Assembly (NCBI GenBank): GCA_008360975.2
Contig: CM039184.1
Coordinates: 32,041,797-32,105,796 of the forward strand
Length of the DNA stretch: 64,000 bases
Direction of reading: 5' to 3'
Origin: Lichenostomus cassidix
Taxonomy: Eukaryota > Chordata > Aves > Passeriformes > Meliphagidae
Shown here: positions 49,720 to 61,780 of the stretch, piece after piece
How positions within the stretch are numbered: the stretch's first letter is position 1
Layout of the letters: the number at the start of each line of letters is the position of its first letter
Notes under the pieces: generated by a model
Database searches by the model: none
What the model was told of the DNA's origin: nothing
Seen by the model: only the letters and a program-made list of their open reading frames with translations
Position numbers and translations under genes: made by a program

Positions 49720-51502
49720 ATTATATAACTCTGTAGAGCCACTGGGGAAAAAACAACTTAAAAAAATTAAAAGGAAGAAAGGAAAAAAGGAAAAAATAAG
49801 AAACCATTTAGAGAAACTCACAAGTTTACCCGGCATATTACCAGAAGGAAAAATATTGTCAATATGGAATATTGAATATGGAATATACCTAGTGGTATGG
49901 CTGGGATGGTTCTTTTAACAGTCTAGTCCATAAAAACATTCTAGTGTTGTGGAAAAAAAAATAATCAAATTATGTATATATTACACCGGTATAATGCTGG
50001 TAAAAATGCTGCACCCTAGAGGAATACTAAAGCTGAAATCCCATATAAGAACCATATTACCACTAAGAGAAAATATTCACCAGGAAATCCAGATTTACAG
50101 GTGAATTTGCTATGCTTAGCTGGAGAGAACTCTTGAACCTGATTTACTTTATGGGGTATGTAGTTCTACTGGCAAATATTGACTGGGGAATAGACAGATC
50201 TACTGCATTTTGTAAGTACTATTTTCTAGTTTGAAACAAAAAGGCTTTTTTTCCTTCAGGCATTTCTCTTAGGAAGCATTCCTCTGACACTCCTTTCGAA
50301 AGGTAAGTGGCATATGTATGATCTACCACTCTAGAGGGTTTTAAAAGGAGCACTATTTTTACTGCTTGGACATGGGCTTGCTTTTTTCTTTTTTCTTTTT
50401 TTTTTTTTGTCTGGGGGTTTTGGTGGTTTTATTACTTTGGGTTTTATAATTTGAAAGAATAACTTTATCAAAGTAAACCTTCCTTACTACCTCTGGAGAG
50501 CCATAAGATTGCTGACAAACACTATAATAAGCATCTATAACTGCTAGAGGTCACTTTTTAATAAGAAGCAGACATACCAATATGTGATTTATACCGAGTA
50601 GGTTGATAGATAGAAGGCAGTTTCTAACACAGTCTCTGGGAATATCAGAATATCAGAAAGAAAAGCAAAGATTTTTCAGAACTTTTCCTAAATCTTCACT
50701 TAGCTTCAATACATAATTGGCGTATGTCCAACCTGAGGATGGACCCATGGCTGCCTATAAACCTCTTGGTTGCCTATAAACTAATTTTCATTCAAAATTA
50801 GTAATATACATTAACCAAGCTCAAACTAAAATAAATCATTCTCCATACCAGAAATATCAACAGGAAAAAATGTCCACAGTATTTTATTAAATAAGTAAAA
50901 AAAGTTAGCTAAAAACCAGCTGGTTTGGTAAGCAGAAGTGGTTGCATGTCCAGGACAAGGAAGGGGCTGGAGGAGTGGAGAAGGGAGGAGAATATACCAA
51001 CCACCATCAAAAAAACCCCCAACAAACCACACAATAAAACCTTGGGGAAAAATGTGATTGGAAAAAATAAATAAGCTTTGAAAGGGAGTATAGTTTCATT
51101 TTAACAATGGCATATTTAGCCATTCTTCTTCCTTTAGTACACTAGAGCTATACCAAAAAGATACATGAATATTTAATCTCATCTTAATAACTTCATTTGG
51201 ATATATAGCTACTTAAAGAATATTTTCAACCACCAGACTTTGTCCATCAAGCACATTTGACATAATGAAATAAAGAATAATATTAAAATAGCCTTATTCC
51301 TTCAGGCAAATATTATTAAAGTTGTAAAAATATAATACACTAATAAAATAACTAGTAAGCAGAATCTTTTAGATTATGAAGAAGTCCTCTAATTCTCCCA
51401 AATGCTGGTAAAAATTACATTAAAAAAAAAGAAAAAGAAAAAACACACACAAAACCCACAAGCAAACAAACAACTTCATGCAGGTCATATGTCTAACTTC
51501 TG
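49720..51502. other. Unique AT-rich non-coding stretch
   Basis: Purine-rich low-complexity sequence (about 49750-49800), a 14-bp near-tandem repeat (AATATGGAATAT at 49861 and 49875), a pyrimidine tract at 50381-50409 and an A-rich, C-interrupted patch near 51420-51470. No gene recognised. Confidence 0.5.
50381..50409 (+). repeat. Pyrimidine (T-rich) tract
   Basis: Twenty-nine bases of T broken by three single C residues, followed by a GGGGG/TTTT-rich patch. Confidence 0.9.
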
Positions 51503-51603
51503 TTCAACCTGGTCTATTGGAAGATGTTCCTGCCCATGGCAGGGACACTAGAACTAGACAATCTTTAAGGTCCCTTCCAACCTGAACCATTCTATGATTT
51601 ATG
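51503..51603 (+). mobile_element. CR1 3'-end fragment, about 100 bp
   Basis: TTCAACCTGGTCTATTGGAA followed by GATGTTCCTGCCCATGGCAG, GGTCCCTTCCAACCTGAACC and ATTCTATGATTTATG is the CR1 3' end in plus orientation. It lies about 1.8 kb downstream of another plus-strand copy but is an independent short insertion with its own 3' end. Confidence 0.95.
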
Positions 51604-54600
51604 GTTGATGGGGTGTCCTTTTATATAAAAATGACATGCTCAAACAGAAATAGCATCTAATTTCAGGTGTGTGTGATTTCTGCTGGGAGAAGCCTTGCTG
51701 GAACTTGTTTGTGTTAGTAGCATGAATTGCCACAACCAAAAGCAAACGGCTAAAACAGGAAACACTACTGCACAAGAAAATATTTTATATGCATCTCTCT
51801 CATGCAATCTTCACACTCCCCTGCAGATAGATCACTCTTATTACTACTATGAAGAAATATTGAAAATACATAGATTTCAAGCAAGACAATCTGCTTTACT
51901 GTCACCTTCCACTCCCTGCTTGTCCCCCCTTGCAAAGCAGTCTATGCCTGCTGCTCCCTGACACATGAAATGGGTATTCAATTGCACAAACAACTCAAGG
52001 AATTATTTTAGAAACTCCTTATTAAAAAGTAGGATTCCTTCCTCCTCAACACATGCTTATCTCTCTATTCTTTGCTCTTTGCTGCAGTTTCAGCTTAAGC
52101 ATGAAGTCCCTATTTATACAAATGGACCTTAAAAAGTCCAAACAGAGATTGGTACTTGTCTTTTCATGGTGACAATGTATAGCATAATAATGTGTAGCCA
52201 TCAGTCAGTTATGCTGACCTTCAGTTACACAATGAACTACTAACTTATTACATTTGTAACAGGGGGAAGAAAAGCTACACAAGTGGCCGTTTAGCTGCAA
52301 GTTATAAAATATTTTTAGCAATTGGGAGTCTTAGGTTTTTCTCTCTAAGAGGTTAAGTAATGACCGTATGAATCAAACCACCATTTGGATACTGCTCAAG
52401 CTGCAGAATGGCATTTTGTAATGAGAATGAAGTTGTTATGCAATTCGTATTAATATTCAGAAAATAAATTTAATTATATGGGGTAGGATTATGCAAAGAA
52501 AAATAATGTGACCAGTTTACATATTTATGCATGTGTGAATGTGTAGCAGATGACAAAAACTTGCCTACAAAAAGTGCGACTTCAATTTCAAAGGCAATTT
52601 CAATTTCCCTGAGAAAATTAGAGTAGAAATTTTTAATTTATTATTTTAATAATCTAACACCTAAAGCTTTCAAGCAACAGACACCATAGAATTTAAAAAA
52701 TGAAGAAACAAAATAAGTAGATCAGAAGAAAGGATGGGAAAGCTAAAATTACAAAGGAAACACCTGTAATATTGGACACACAAGGCAAGAATTGATGGAG
52801 TTTTTCCTGTCATTCTCGCACTGTATGACATGCACTATTATCTCACATGATCTCCTGACCCTGTGAGTTGGTTTCCAAGAAGCTGCTCTGGTTTAAGCAC
52901 CATTAATTGGTTTTCCATAGGATTTACTGATAACTTTGTACTGTAAAAGTGGTCTTTAAAATCACTTAAAATATTGTTAAATACAGGAATATAAGATCAT
53001 TTTACATGTCATATCTATCAGCAGATATTTCTCTTTTTAAGTTCTTTTTGCTTTTAAATTTGACAGTAATGTCGGAACAGCTTGGAAAACGTTAGCAGCC
53101 TTTGAATTACAGTGTTTTAGTTCTATAGTCAGTTGTTTACTTGGGCAGCTGAAAAGTATAAACTTCCTTTTTATTTAGAGGAATGACTCTCACTGAAGTG
53201 TTGCTTTGCAACAAAGGTTTTGTTATTTGCAATAAAGGGTATATTTTGAAGCCAACTTCCTCCGTAGGAAGAGTGCCCGCAGCATCAGCCCCATGTCAAG
53301 CTACTAAGTGCAGTGTTATGACCCTGCAGAGGGTTCTCTCTGGCCAATTTAAGAAAACAAACACAGGGAAGGAATGTTGGTGGGAAAGATTTTCAATTAG
53401 GCAGACTTTTAACATAAGCAATTTGTGTGATGACAACACATTCTCTGATTGTGTCTGCTGCACAGAAAGAGAAACCGAGTCCTTCCTGAGGGCAGCAGTG
53501 CCACCAGCCCTGCCAAGGCACCTCCTGAGCCTCTCAGGGCTGCCCCAGGTAACTCCTTAGCTCTCTATCTGTGCTCATTAGCTAGTTCTAGGGTTCCAGT
53601 TTGTGAGTCAAATGACTATGCCAACAAAAATCTCCTGAGAAAAAGGTCTGTATAACCACATGCTTAACCTGACAACATTGAGTCTCATGGAAATCCACTA
53701 AGAGCTACCACCTTCCCTGATATAGCTCCAGCACATATTTTCTTATTCTCTTGTACTAAAGCTTCCCCTGGCACTGTAACAGCATCCTGAATACTGACAA
53801 AAACTGCCACAGTGCCCAAGAGGGAATGCTGAGTGCCTGGAAAGCAGTTGTACTTACCAGCCCCAGACACTGAGGTCACTGCTAGCTCACTCGAGCGTGG
53901 GTAAGCTTTAGCAGCAGGGGGCAAAATCAGCTTTCCCACATACCTCAGCTCAAAAATGCTTTCTTGATACAATATTGTGTTATTGACTCGGAAAATTTTA
54001 AGTTGTTTTGGAGACCTATGTGAGAAAATGTGTACTAAAATGTATTTGAAATTGAGATTTCGTGTTTTATAAGTAATTTGGGATGTTGATATATTTACTC
54101 AAAGAACTACTGCTAAGTAAGACATGTTTCTTATTGGTGCCAGAACATAAGTTATGCTTCTTAATATAAATATATATAAAAGCAATAGTACATAATTGAT
54201 ATTTATGTAAATTTCAATTACCTGTTCATAAGTTGACTTTAAGTTTTTTGAAGTGATTAACGTTCTTTGAGTCTAGTCCAAAGTCTTTCATGTTAAAATA
54301 TTATGCATTTTTTATTCAATTAATGTGCTGTTTGGTTACTAAATTTTAGTATATTTGATATTAGAAACAGATGAAGGATTTCTACATCAAGAAATTTAAA
54401 ATTAATTTTTAAGTGCAAGGTGTTTCAACTGAGAATAGTTGCACATTATTATTCAAATATTTTCTATTTAGAAGTCTGAGTCAAGTCTCAACTATTGCAT
54501 CTGAGGCATAAATCAAACAAGAATATATTCCTTAGAGTTCAGCTTAAAAATAAAACTATTTTGTAATCAGACAAATGTAGTATAGCTCTGAATCCAGTGT

Positions 54601-57600
54601 TTCAACCAAAAAAAATCTTTCTACTGTCAATGCAAGACATAAACTTTGGTCATGGCACAACTTTAGGATAAAACTGCAACTGCTTTTCCTGCATTTAGAA
54701 CATGTTCAGACGCAGAGTAGACATGGCTTTGGCTGCAGAGGATTCTATGTACATGGACATGGTTTAGCCCCAAAGCTTATTCTTATTCAATATGAGAAAG
54801 AAATGAGCGTACAGGACTACTGTTGTGGTGCCACTTTCTGCACATTTCTTCTTTTTATACTGTACTCTGATATGGGCAATAAATCATGTTTGAAGAGAGC
54901 ACAAATCAGACAGTAGACATACCTGTTTTTCAAGAGTTCTTCTAGGCTGATAGAATTGGTCACTGTATACAAATTTGTCCATCCTGTCAATTTAAAGAGA
55001 AAGTTATGACTCCTTAAGCAATAAAAATCTCCTGTTCAGTGTTGATGAATAATCACAGATGTGAATGCTTGGTTTTGGATTTCAGCACATGCACCTGGGA
55101 AAGAGCTAGAAATTGCAAAATACCATACACCATCTAAGGCAAATAAGCCTTTTCTAATGAGGCTATGTGGGTGCCAGATGAAACAAGTGAGTATAACATG
55201 CTAGGAGAATATTCATCTGTTCTATAGATCCTGGAAAGACTAGAAAATCAGTATATTGGACATACCTCTACTCTTCTGAAAACATCTATGCTGGTAAGTA
55301 ACTGGTTAGATCCACAAGACATTTAAGTTCATTTCAGGTGAGTGTACTTTTTACTACTCACAGTGGTCAAAATATCTTTTTCTAGGATTATTACCTTTCC
55401 CCATTTCTTATGAATTAGATACAAATCATGCTGTATGTTTGATTCCCGGGTGTTCATATTTATTCTTCCATGCATAAGGAAATTTGAAAACAACAAAATA
55501 ATCTAATGCCAAGATAAAGACATAATTGATTACTATCAAATATTTGTCCCTTCTGATTTTTAATCCCACAATAAAAAATTCTATGATTGTGAGGGACATA
55601 ACTCCATAAGTGAAGGAAGAAAATAATTTTCCATTTATTATTTTATGTCTAGAATTACAAGATTTAAAACAAAATTAAAAAGAAATTGTTTTATGTGTCA
55701 AGGGAATAAGCACTTGGATTTTCATGCTGGATGCCTTTTTAATGCTGTTACATAAATCTCTGAGGTTTCATAAGCTAAAATCCAAGCTTTTCCCAATAAA
55801 GCTTAAAGAAAATGAAGATAGGTTTCTCTTAAAAATAGCTATACAAAGCTTCAGATCTGGAGTTTCAACATGTACCTTTTGGGTTCTTTAGAAAATTTCT
55901 TGGCAGGAGGTAAAAAAAACCCAACACCGAGAACAATTCTTATTTAAACTGGAATTAAGCTTGGAAATAAAACTGTACTCCTTGTATAAGGTTAAAAAGC
56001 TTTCCCAACAAAAAAGGATAACAACTTTTCCTTGCCTTCTTCCCAAGAATACACCCAACAAATAGGCAACTAGTAAATTCCTTTTAAAATGTCAAAATGA
56101 AAAGTTAACTACCTGAAAGTAAAAATAAATTTGAACACAAAACAAAACTGTAAAGACAATCTAGCAGAATTATGACGCTCATAATGCAGAACAGCAAGCT
56201 GAGGAATCCCAAGAGCCATGTTCTTAGCTCAGGTGCCTGACTGTGGTGGCATGAATAAATGCCATTTTATTCAGGTCACTGCCTTCGCTCATTGCACACA
56301 ACAGGGAGCAGCTTTGCAGTACATGTGGTACTAAAGTACCTCACTGCTACAGAAATTTTAAAATTTGGTCCTAGATATTCATGTATCAGATCACTTCAGG
56401 CCAATGATGATGTGGAATATTCAGCTCAATGCTATGGGGTTTTTTCTTCACTCTTATTTTCTTATATGGCTACCACCACATATTCTTAATCTGACATTAG
56501 TAGTAATTAAAAAAACGAAAAGGAGAGGGAAGAAAACCTTTAAAACCAGTGCTTTTAATCTGGTCCTGAAGCTGCGATAAATATTGAAGAAAGAAACAAG
56601 AGTGCTGACAAAAAAATATAAAATATTAATATTCCTGACCACTAAAGCTTATATTTAGTGTAAAGCACAGAGTTATCAAGCACTGATCTGTTTTTCAGAT
56701 TACACTGCTAAAATGGCCACAAATGGTTATTGCAGTAGAGTAGTTAAAATTTAATTGACTGACTTGAGGAACAGTGTGATGAAGCAACGCAGAGATCTCA
56801 TCTAACTACCACTTTTCCTGTATTTTAGATGTGAAGCTACTGACATTATGCCAACACACTTCTAATTCCTTTGAGTAAAATTTATTATTTTCTGAGTATT
56901 TCAAGTTTGAGGGAGGACTAGGGAACAATTCCTGAAATACTAAGTAATGAACAGAATAAAGAACATGTTTTTGAGAAATTAAATCTGTACAAACATTAGT
57001 TTGGTTTTCTGAATTCTAATAATAAGTCAAATATGACTAGACTTTTCTACAGTATAACACTGGGAGTACATAGAATTCGCTACAGTGGGTAAGTCATAGT
57101 TTTCTCTTTTTAACATCACAGATAAATATTTTAAATGTGCTAGCATATGTTGAAGACAGACATCAGCGAAGTAAAAATACAAAACCAAACACAAAAACTT
57201 GAGGCTTACCAACAGGATCTGCTCTAAAATTGGGATTAAACAAAGGCAAAAGAAACCAATGCAGTTGTACTAAGAACTAAATTTAAAAGAAGCAATGCCA
57301 GGCTGCTGATATTGCACAGCTCCACATCCGTGATTATAAACCTGTCATATTTAGTGCATTCTGCTTCTTTATCCCCAAAATGAGCAGTTATTCACATTTC
57401 TACCAACAGCATGCCTAAAAATCTAATCATGGACAACTGAAATAGCTGCCCCACCCTTGTTTTCTTCTTAATCTACCTCTGATATCATTTAATTTCCAAA
57501 GATGCTGAAATAGTACAGAAAAGCAATCTATCTAGTTATAAATGGACCACATGTTCTGAAAGAATTCAATCTGTTATCCTATTGCTTGACCTGCAGCAGC

Positions 57601-59283
57601 ATGACTGGCACGAATGAGTGAAGGGATCCAGCTGGATCTCACTATTTCTATCATTTTCCTCCTTGGATGGTTCAAAGAGCAGAAAGAACAGTAGTTATTA
57701 TTGAAGCTAATATTTTCAGTCAAGAAGGGAGTGGACCGTGAATTAAAGCACAACTTTAAATAACGCTGTAAAAACTTTGCAGCCTTGATTTGGGAGGAGA
57801 ACAAATTTTGAATCCTACCCCAGAACCTCACCATATGCCTGATCTATTTTTCAAGTTAACCTGGATGTACTGGGAATGACCACAGATATTCAATGTTTGG
57901 CGCTTTCTGATAAGGTAAAGGGCTAAATGCCTAGAAAATATAGGTGAAAAGTGCAGCAAAGTAGAAGTAAAATGCCAGAACAGAGTAGAAATCTTAGTTA
58001 TAAAATAAATACAGGGAAATTACATAATTCAGAACTCTGGAGCAACTTTTTAGATGGCCTCAGAGACAGCAATAGTAGGTAAACATAATCTGACCTAGTT
58101 TTTATAACACTAATCATACTGATAACTATATAACACTGATAACTATAGCTAAGAAAAGCAGAGAGGAAGTGGTTGGATTTTTTCCCTACCTAGAAGGAGG
58201 CTTCTGAAGTTTAGCTGCTCTTTCTTAAACCATTGAAAACTTCAGCCACCAGACTTTGGATCCCCATATTCGTACTGTAATTATAGCTGGCTATCATCCA
58301 TGCTACAACTTGTTCTTTTGTCATCTACCCAGGACAAATAATCAAAAGGGTCATAAAGCCAAAGAATATGTGTCTTTATCAGAGAGTTCAGCAAGATGAC
58401 AGGCAAAGCTAGAGGATTATTTTTAAACATGAAGGTCATAAATATTTAAATTCGGTGGATTTGTAATTTAAAAAGAAAAGACCATTAGAAACTATGCTGT
58501 TGGAGAAATTGATTTTCTCTTTTTTGCTTTATAGACCTTGATTTCATTACACAGCCTACTGATTTAATTTACATCCAAATGTATTTCAATAAAACATCTG
58601 GAAAATGTAACTATACTTCATTAAAATCTGTAAATATATTCCCCCAGGAGTCAATCCTTTGAAAGAAATCTCAAGAAATCCTGGGGTTTTTTCTGTTGAG
58701 CAGGCATTCCAGGTTATTCTGTATTAGTCTAATAGCTTATGTTAGAACATGGTGATATATAATCAAAAAACATTGTTTCTAAGTTTGTTCCCTTCTCTAT
58801 CATTAGCTTCTAGCTTCATTAGCTTCATCTTTCTCTATTTTTAATCAAATTTAGAAAATTTTCAATTACTGGCATGCATGCCTTTTCATTTCAATTTAAT
58901 ACAAATTGGTATTTAACATGCACTTAGTATTCTCAATTATTTTTAGTCATTGGGTTTTAATCTACTGCTATCTAGATCTTATAAATTGTTTCCACACAGA
59001 AGGTGCTGCTTACATACAGTGCAGTGTAGCACAAAGCTTTGAAACATGACAACAAGTGATTTGGTCACCTCTAGAACAACTCTAAGAAATGCTTTCGCAC
59101 CTTCTCAGCCTTCGATGGAAAACCATTAGGCACTGCACAATTGCAGCACTTAGAGACAGAGGACTGCTTTTTCTGTTAAGTGGTCCTTCAGTGGGATGCT
59201 GTTTAGGAGAATCTGATAATGAACATCAGGCATTTAAAACTTTTAAACACACCAAATCCAGTTGTTCTGGAGGTTTCTGTTCC
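51604..59283. other. Unique AT-rich non-coding stretch
   Basis: About 7.7 kb with no interspersed repeat or gene recognised. The 125-codon frame at 53183-53560 is one of the longest in the window; it lies in locally GC-richer sequence, shows no domain that I recognise, and I do not call it a gene. A short direct repeat (ACTGATAACTATA at about 58118 and 58135) is also present. Confidence 0.5.
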
Positions 59284-59563
59284 TAACAGTGTTGCTGTTG
59301 AACCGCTAGCAGAGTGAAGGAACTAGTCGAATATGATGAATTTCTGAGTTTATTTAATTAATTCCAAAATTTATATAGACTTTCACAGATCATCCGGCTT
59401 GGGCCAATTCAAAACTTCCCCCTAGGCCGATTGGCCAGGCTTGAACTGACTATCTTTCCAGAGACCATTTCAATAACATCTAAACTTTATCTTTGTTTAT
59501 AGAACACAGGAAGAAGAAGAGAAAAAATTCCCATGGGAAGAATCTGTGCTTGCCACATAACAG
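59284..59563 (-). mobile_element. Solo LTR (class II/ERVK-like) with perfect 6-bp target-site duplication
   Basis: The 268-bp LTR spans 59290-59557, begins TG and ends CA. It is flanked by perfect TAACAG copies at 59284-59289 and 59558-59563. It aligns along its whole length with the LTR at 19997-20267 (shared blocks include GCTAGCAGAG, TTATATAGACTTTCA, GGGCCAATTCAAAAC, GGCCGATTGGCC and AACTTTATCTTTGTTTATA). On the minus strand a CCAAT box lies upstream of a TATA box (complement of 59371-59378) and an AATAAA (complement of 59349-59354), which suggests minus-strand transcription. There is no internal coding region. As each copy has its own target-site duplication, the two are independent insertions that later became solo LTRs. 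Confidence 0.93.
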
Positions 59564-60792
59564 TTATTATTGTTAATGACCTATAGCATTCTTTTTCCTC
59601 AAGTTGTTGTAAAGCATAGTTTCCTGTAGAAATTTTACTCAAAATTAGCTGGATTTTCTTTCTGTACTACATCCGAGGAGGATTTCTTCAGAACCAATAT
59701 ACTTTATCAGCTTTCCAGACCCTTTTAATACTGCAGATGCCAACACTAAAACATCACTCTCAAGTATTCCTCATTCTTAGTAACCTCCTCATCAAGACAA
59801 GGAACAAGTATTTTTTATTATTGAAGAAAGCCTGTATTACTGTCTACTCATGCATAACAACATGTCTGAATGTTTCTTAGAATTTCCAAGGAGTCCATAT
59901 ATACAGATATACATGACATATACAGTCTTTTATCCTTGAATATATACCAACCGAGAACCTCACTGTTTACAAGCTATGAGATCATCTTGGGAGCTCTCTA
60001 ATATAAGTGAAGAATTGGGAAACAAGTGGGAAAAAGCTGACTTTGCCACCAATTAAGTTTAGGCAAAGGTAATCAAAATATGCTTTACAACCCAGTGTTG
60101 TATTTTAATTACTGAGACACCGTCCTTTGAAAGATGTGCAATTTTGCTATTCTTTGCACATCTTACGATGTAAAGGCAAAATAAAAAAAAATAAAATAAA
60201 ACCCCCAAACACCTATGACCCCTTCTGTTTAATATCTTTTCTTTTAAAAAATAAAACTGAATGTTTCAGTGCAAGAGCACAGACTTTTCCAGTTCTTAAA
60301 ACTGCTGACAAAAGAAAAAACTTCTGCTGTTAGTAGAAACTATCACTTGAAGTATGACTAGAGACTACAGCAAAGTGTGAACTTTTCTCTACACTGTCAT
60401 AATGAGTAGGGAAACAACTAAACCCGCTGACATCTAAAATAACAATGTGCAAGTCAAGTTGTCCTGATTGTGAAACTTTGTGATGCCTCAAAGCAATGCA
60501 TAAAAATCAGCTCTGCACCGGCAATGCACTTTTATTACTTGTCATATCAGAATGGAAACAGCAGTCTTTTGATTACTTACTTGTCTCCACACAACCTCTT
60601 TGTTTCTTAGTTTTCAAAGGCTGTGCCTGCTCATCTGCATGCAGCTGCTATTGCTTGAATTATTACTGCCTTAATCTTCAACTTTTTGCACCTCTGCTCA
60701 CAGCCCATAATCTTTGTGCGAGGCAGTTCCCTCAAAATGGGTGCAGATCACACAGTGGTACATAAATGGAATTGGTGGAAGAACTGTGAACC

Positions 60793-60813
60793 AAAAAAAA
60801 AAAAAAAAAAAAA
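60793..60813 (+). repeat. Poly(A) run, 21 bases
   Basis: An uninterrupted A tract. No tail-bearing retro-copy or flanking duplication is recognised. Confidence 0.9.
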
Positions 60814-61735
60814 CAACCAAAAAATTGCAAAAAGAAGAAAACATGACCTTATGGCTTGGAAAATATGTCAGCTATAAACACATCAGAATAAAATTAACTT
60901 TGAAACCTAAGCAGAAATAAGTAGGGACCATGTTCACAAATTATCTCAGCAAATAAAAACACACTAACTGTTGGTTCATCTTACCTAGGTGAGCAGATGG
61001 CTTGTTGTTTTGTTTTTCTTTTTAAGAAATGATGCACCCTTCAGGCACTGATTCTAAAATTATGATACAGTTTAAAACCTTACAAGATTATGTAAAATTA
61101 ACACTGCACATAATACCTGTGCCTTAAATTAAAAGTCTGATAGCTGAAGAGCTGCTGTGCTGCAAAGGAAGGCTCGTTCCTGTTAGGAATGGCCTTTGAG
61201 GAACTCCTTGGTTTCCATTTCTCTAAAGCAGTATGTGCACACAATCTGCTTCCTGTTGCTGCAAACATCTCTTCCTCCGTAGCTTCTGGCACAAGAAGCT
61301 CTGCTTCTATCTCTCATCCAAGCTATGTATTTACACATATTTTTGAAATTTCATTCTCTCTTTTCTTCTTTCTTCAGAACACTTTTTCAACTGTCTTGCA
61401 GTCTCTTTCAATTGTGTTATACAGAGTTTAAAGTTTTAACTTCAATTCTCTTAAAAGCTGCAGAGCAGTTTTTTTCTAATGGTGTTTACAACAGATTACC
61501 AAAACCAGTGGATAATTCTCTTGATTTCAATGAGTTCTGAATCAGGCTTTCAGCTATTTAAAACCACAGTGCACTCAGGATCCTTTTGGTTGTCCTTCAT
61601 TTAAGTGGCATGGTTTGGTACATATGTAAACAGAAGGCCTTCATTGGTTTTCAGCTGTCATGATTTGGATAAAATCCCAGTACCAGATATTTCAGTTTTA
61701 TTAGCTTTGAGAGCACAGATTGCAACCCCTGGGGG

Positions 61736-61780
61736 AAAAAAAGAAAAACAAAACCAAAAAGGAAAAAAAAAAACAAAAAA
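61736..61780 (+). repeat. A-rich low-complexity tract
   Basis: A runs broken by single G or C residues, including an 11-base A run. No element body recognised. Confidence 0.85.

Noticed and set aside
53183..53560. 125-codon frame, one of the longest in the window
   Set aside because: No recognisable domain; the sequence around it is locally GC-richer, and length alone is within the range of other chance frames here.
19997..59557. The two LTRs as the ends of one large provirus
   Set aside because: Each has its own different 6-bp target-site duplication and the sequence between contains no retroviral genes, only ordinary genomic DNA with independent CR1 copies.
60793..60813. Poly(A) run as the tail of a processed pseudogene or SINE
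   Set aside because: No element body upstream, no tRNA-like promoter boxes and no flanking duplication could be seen.
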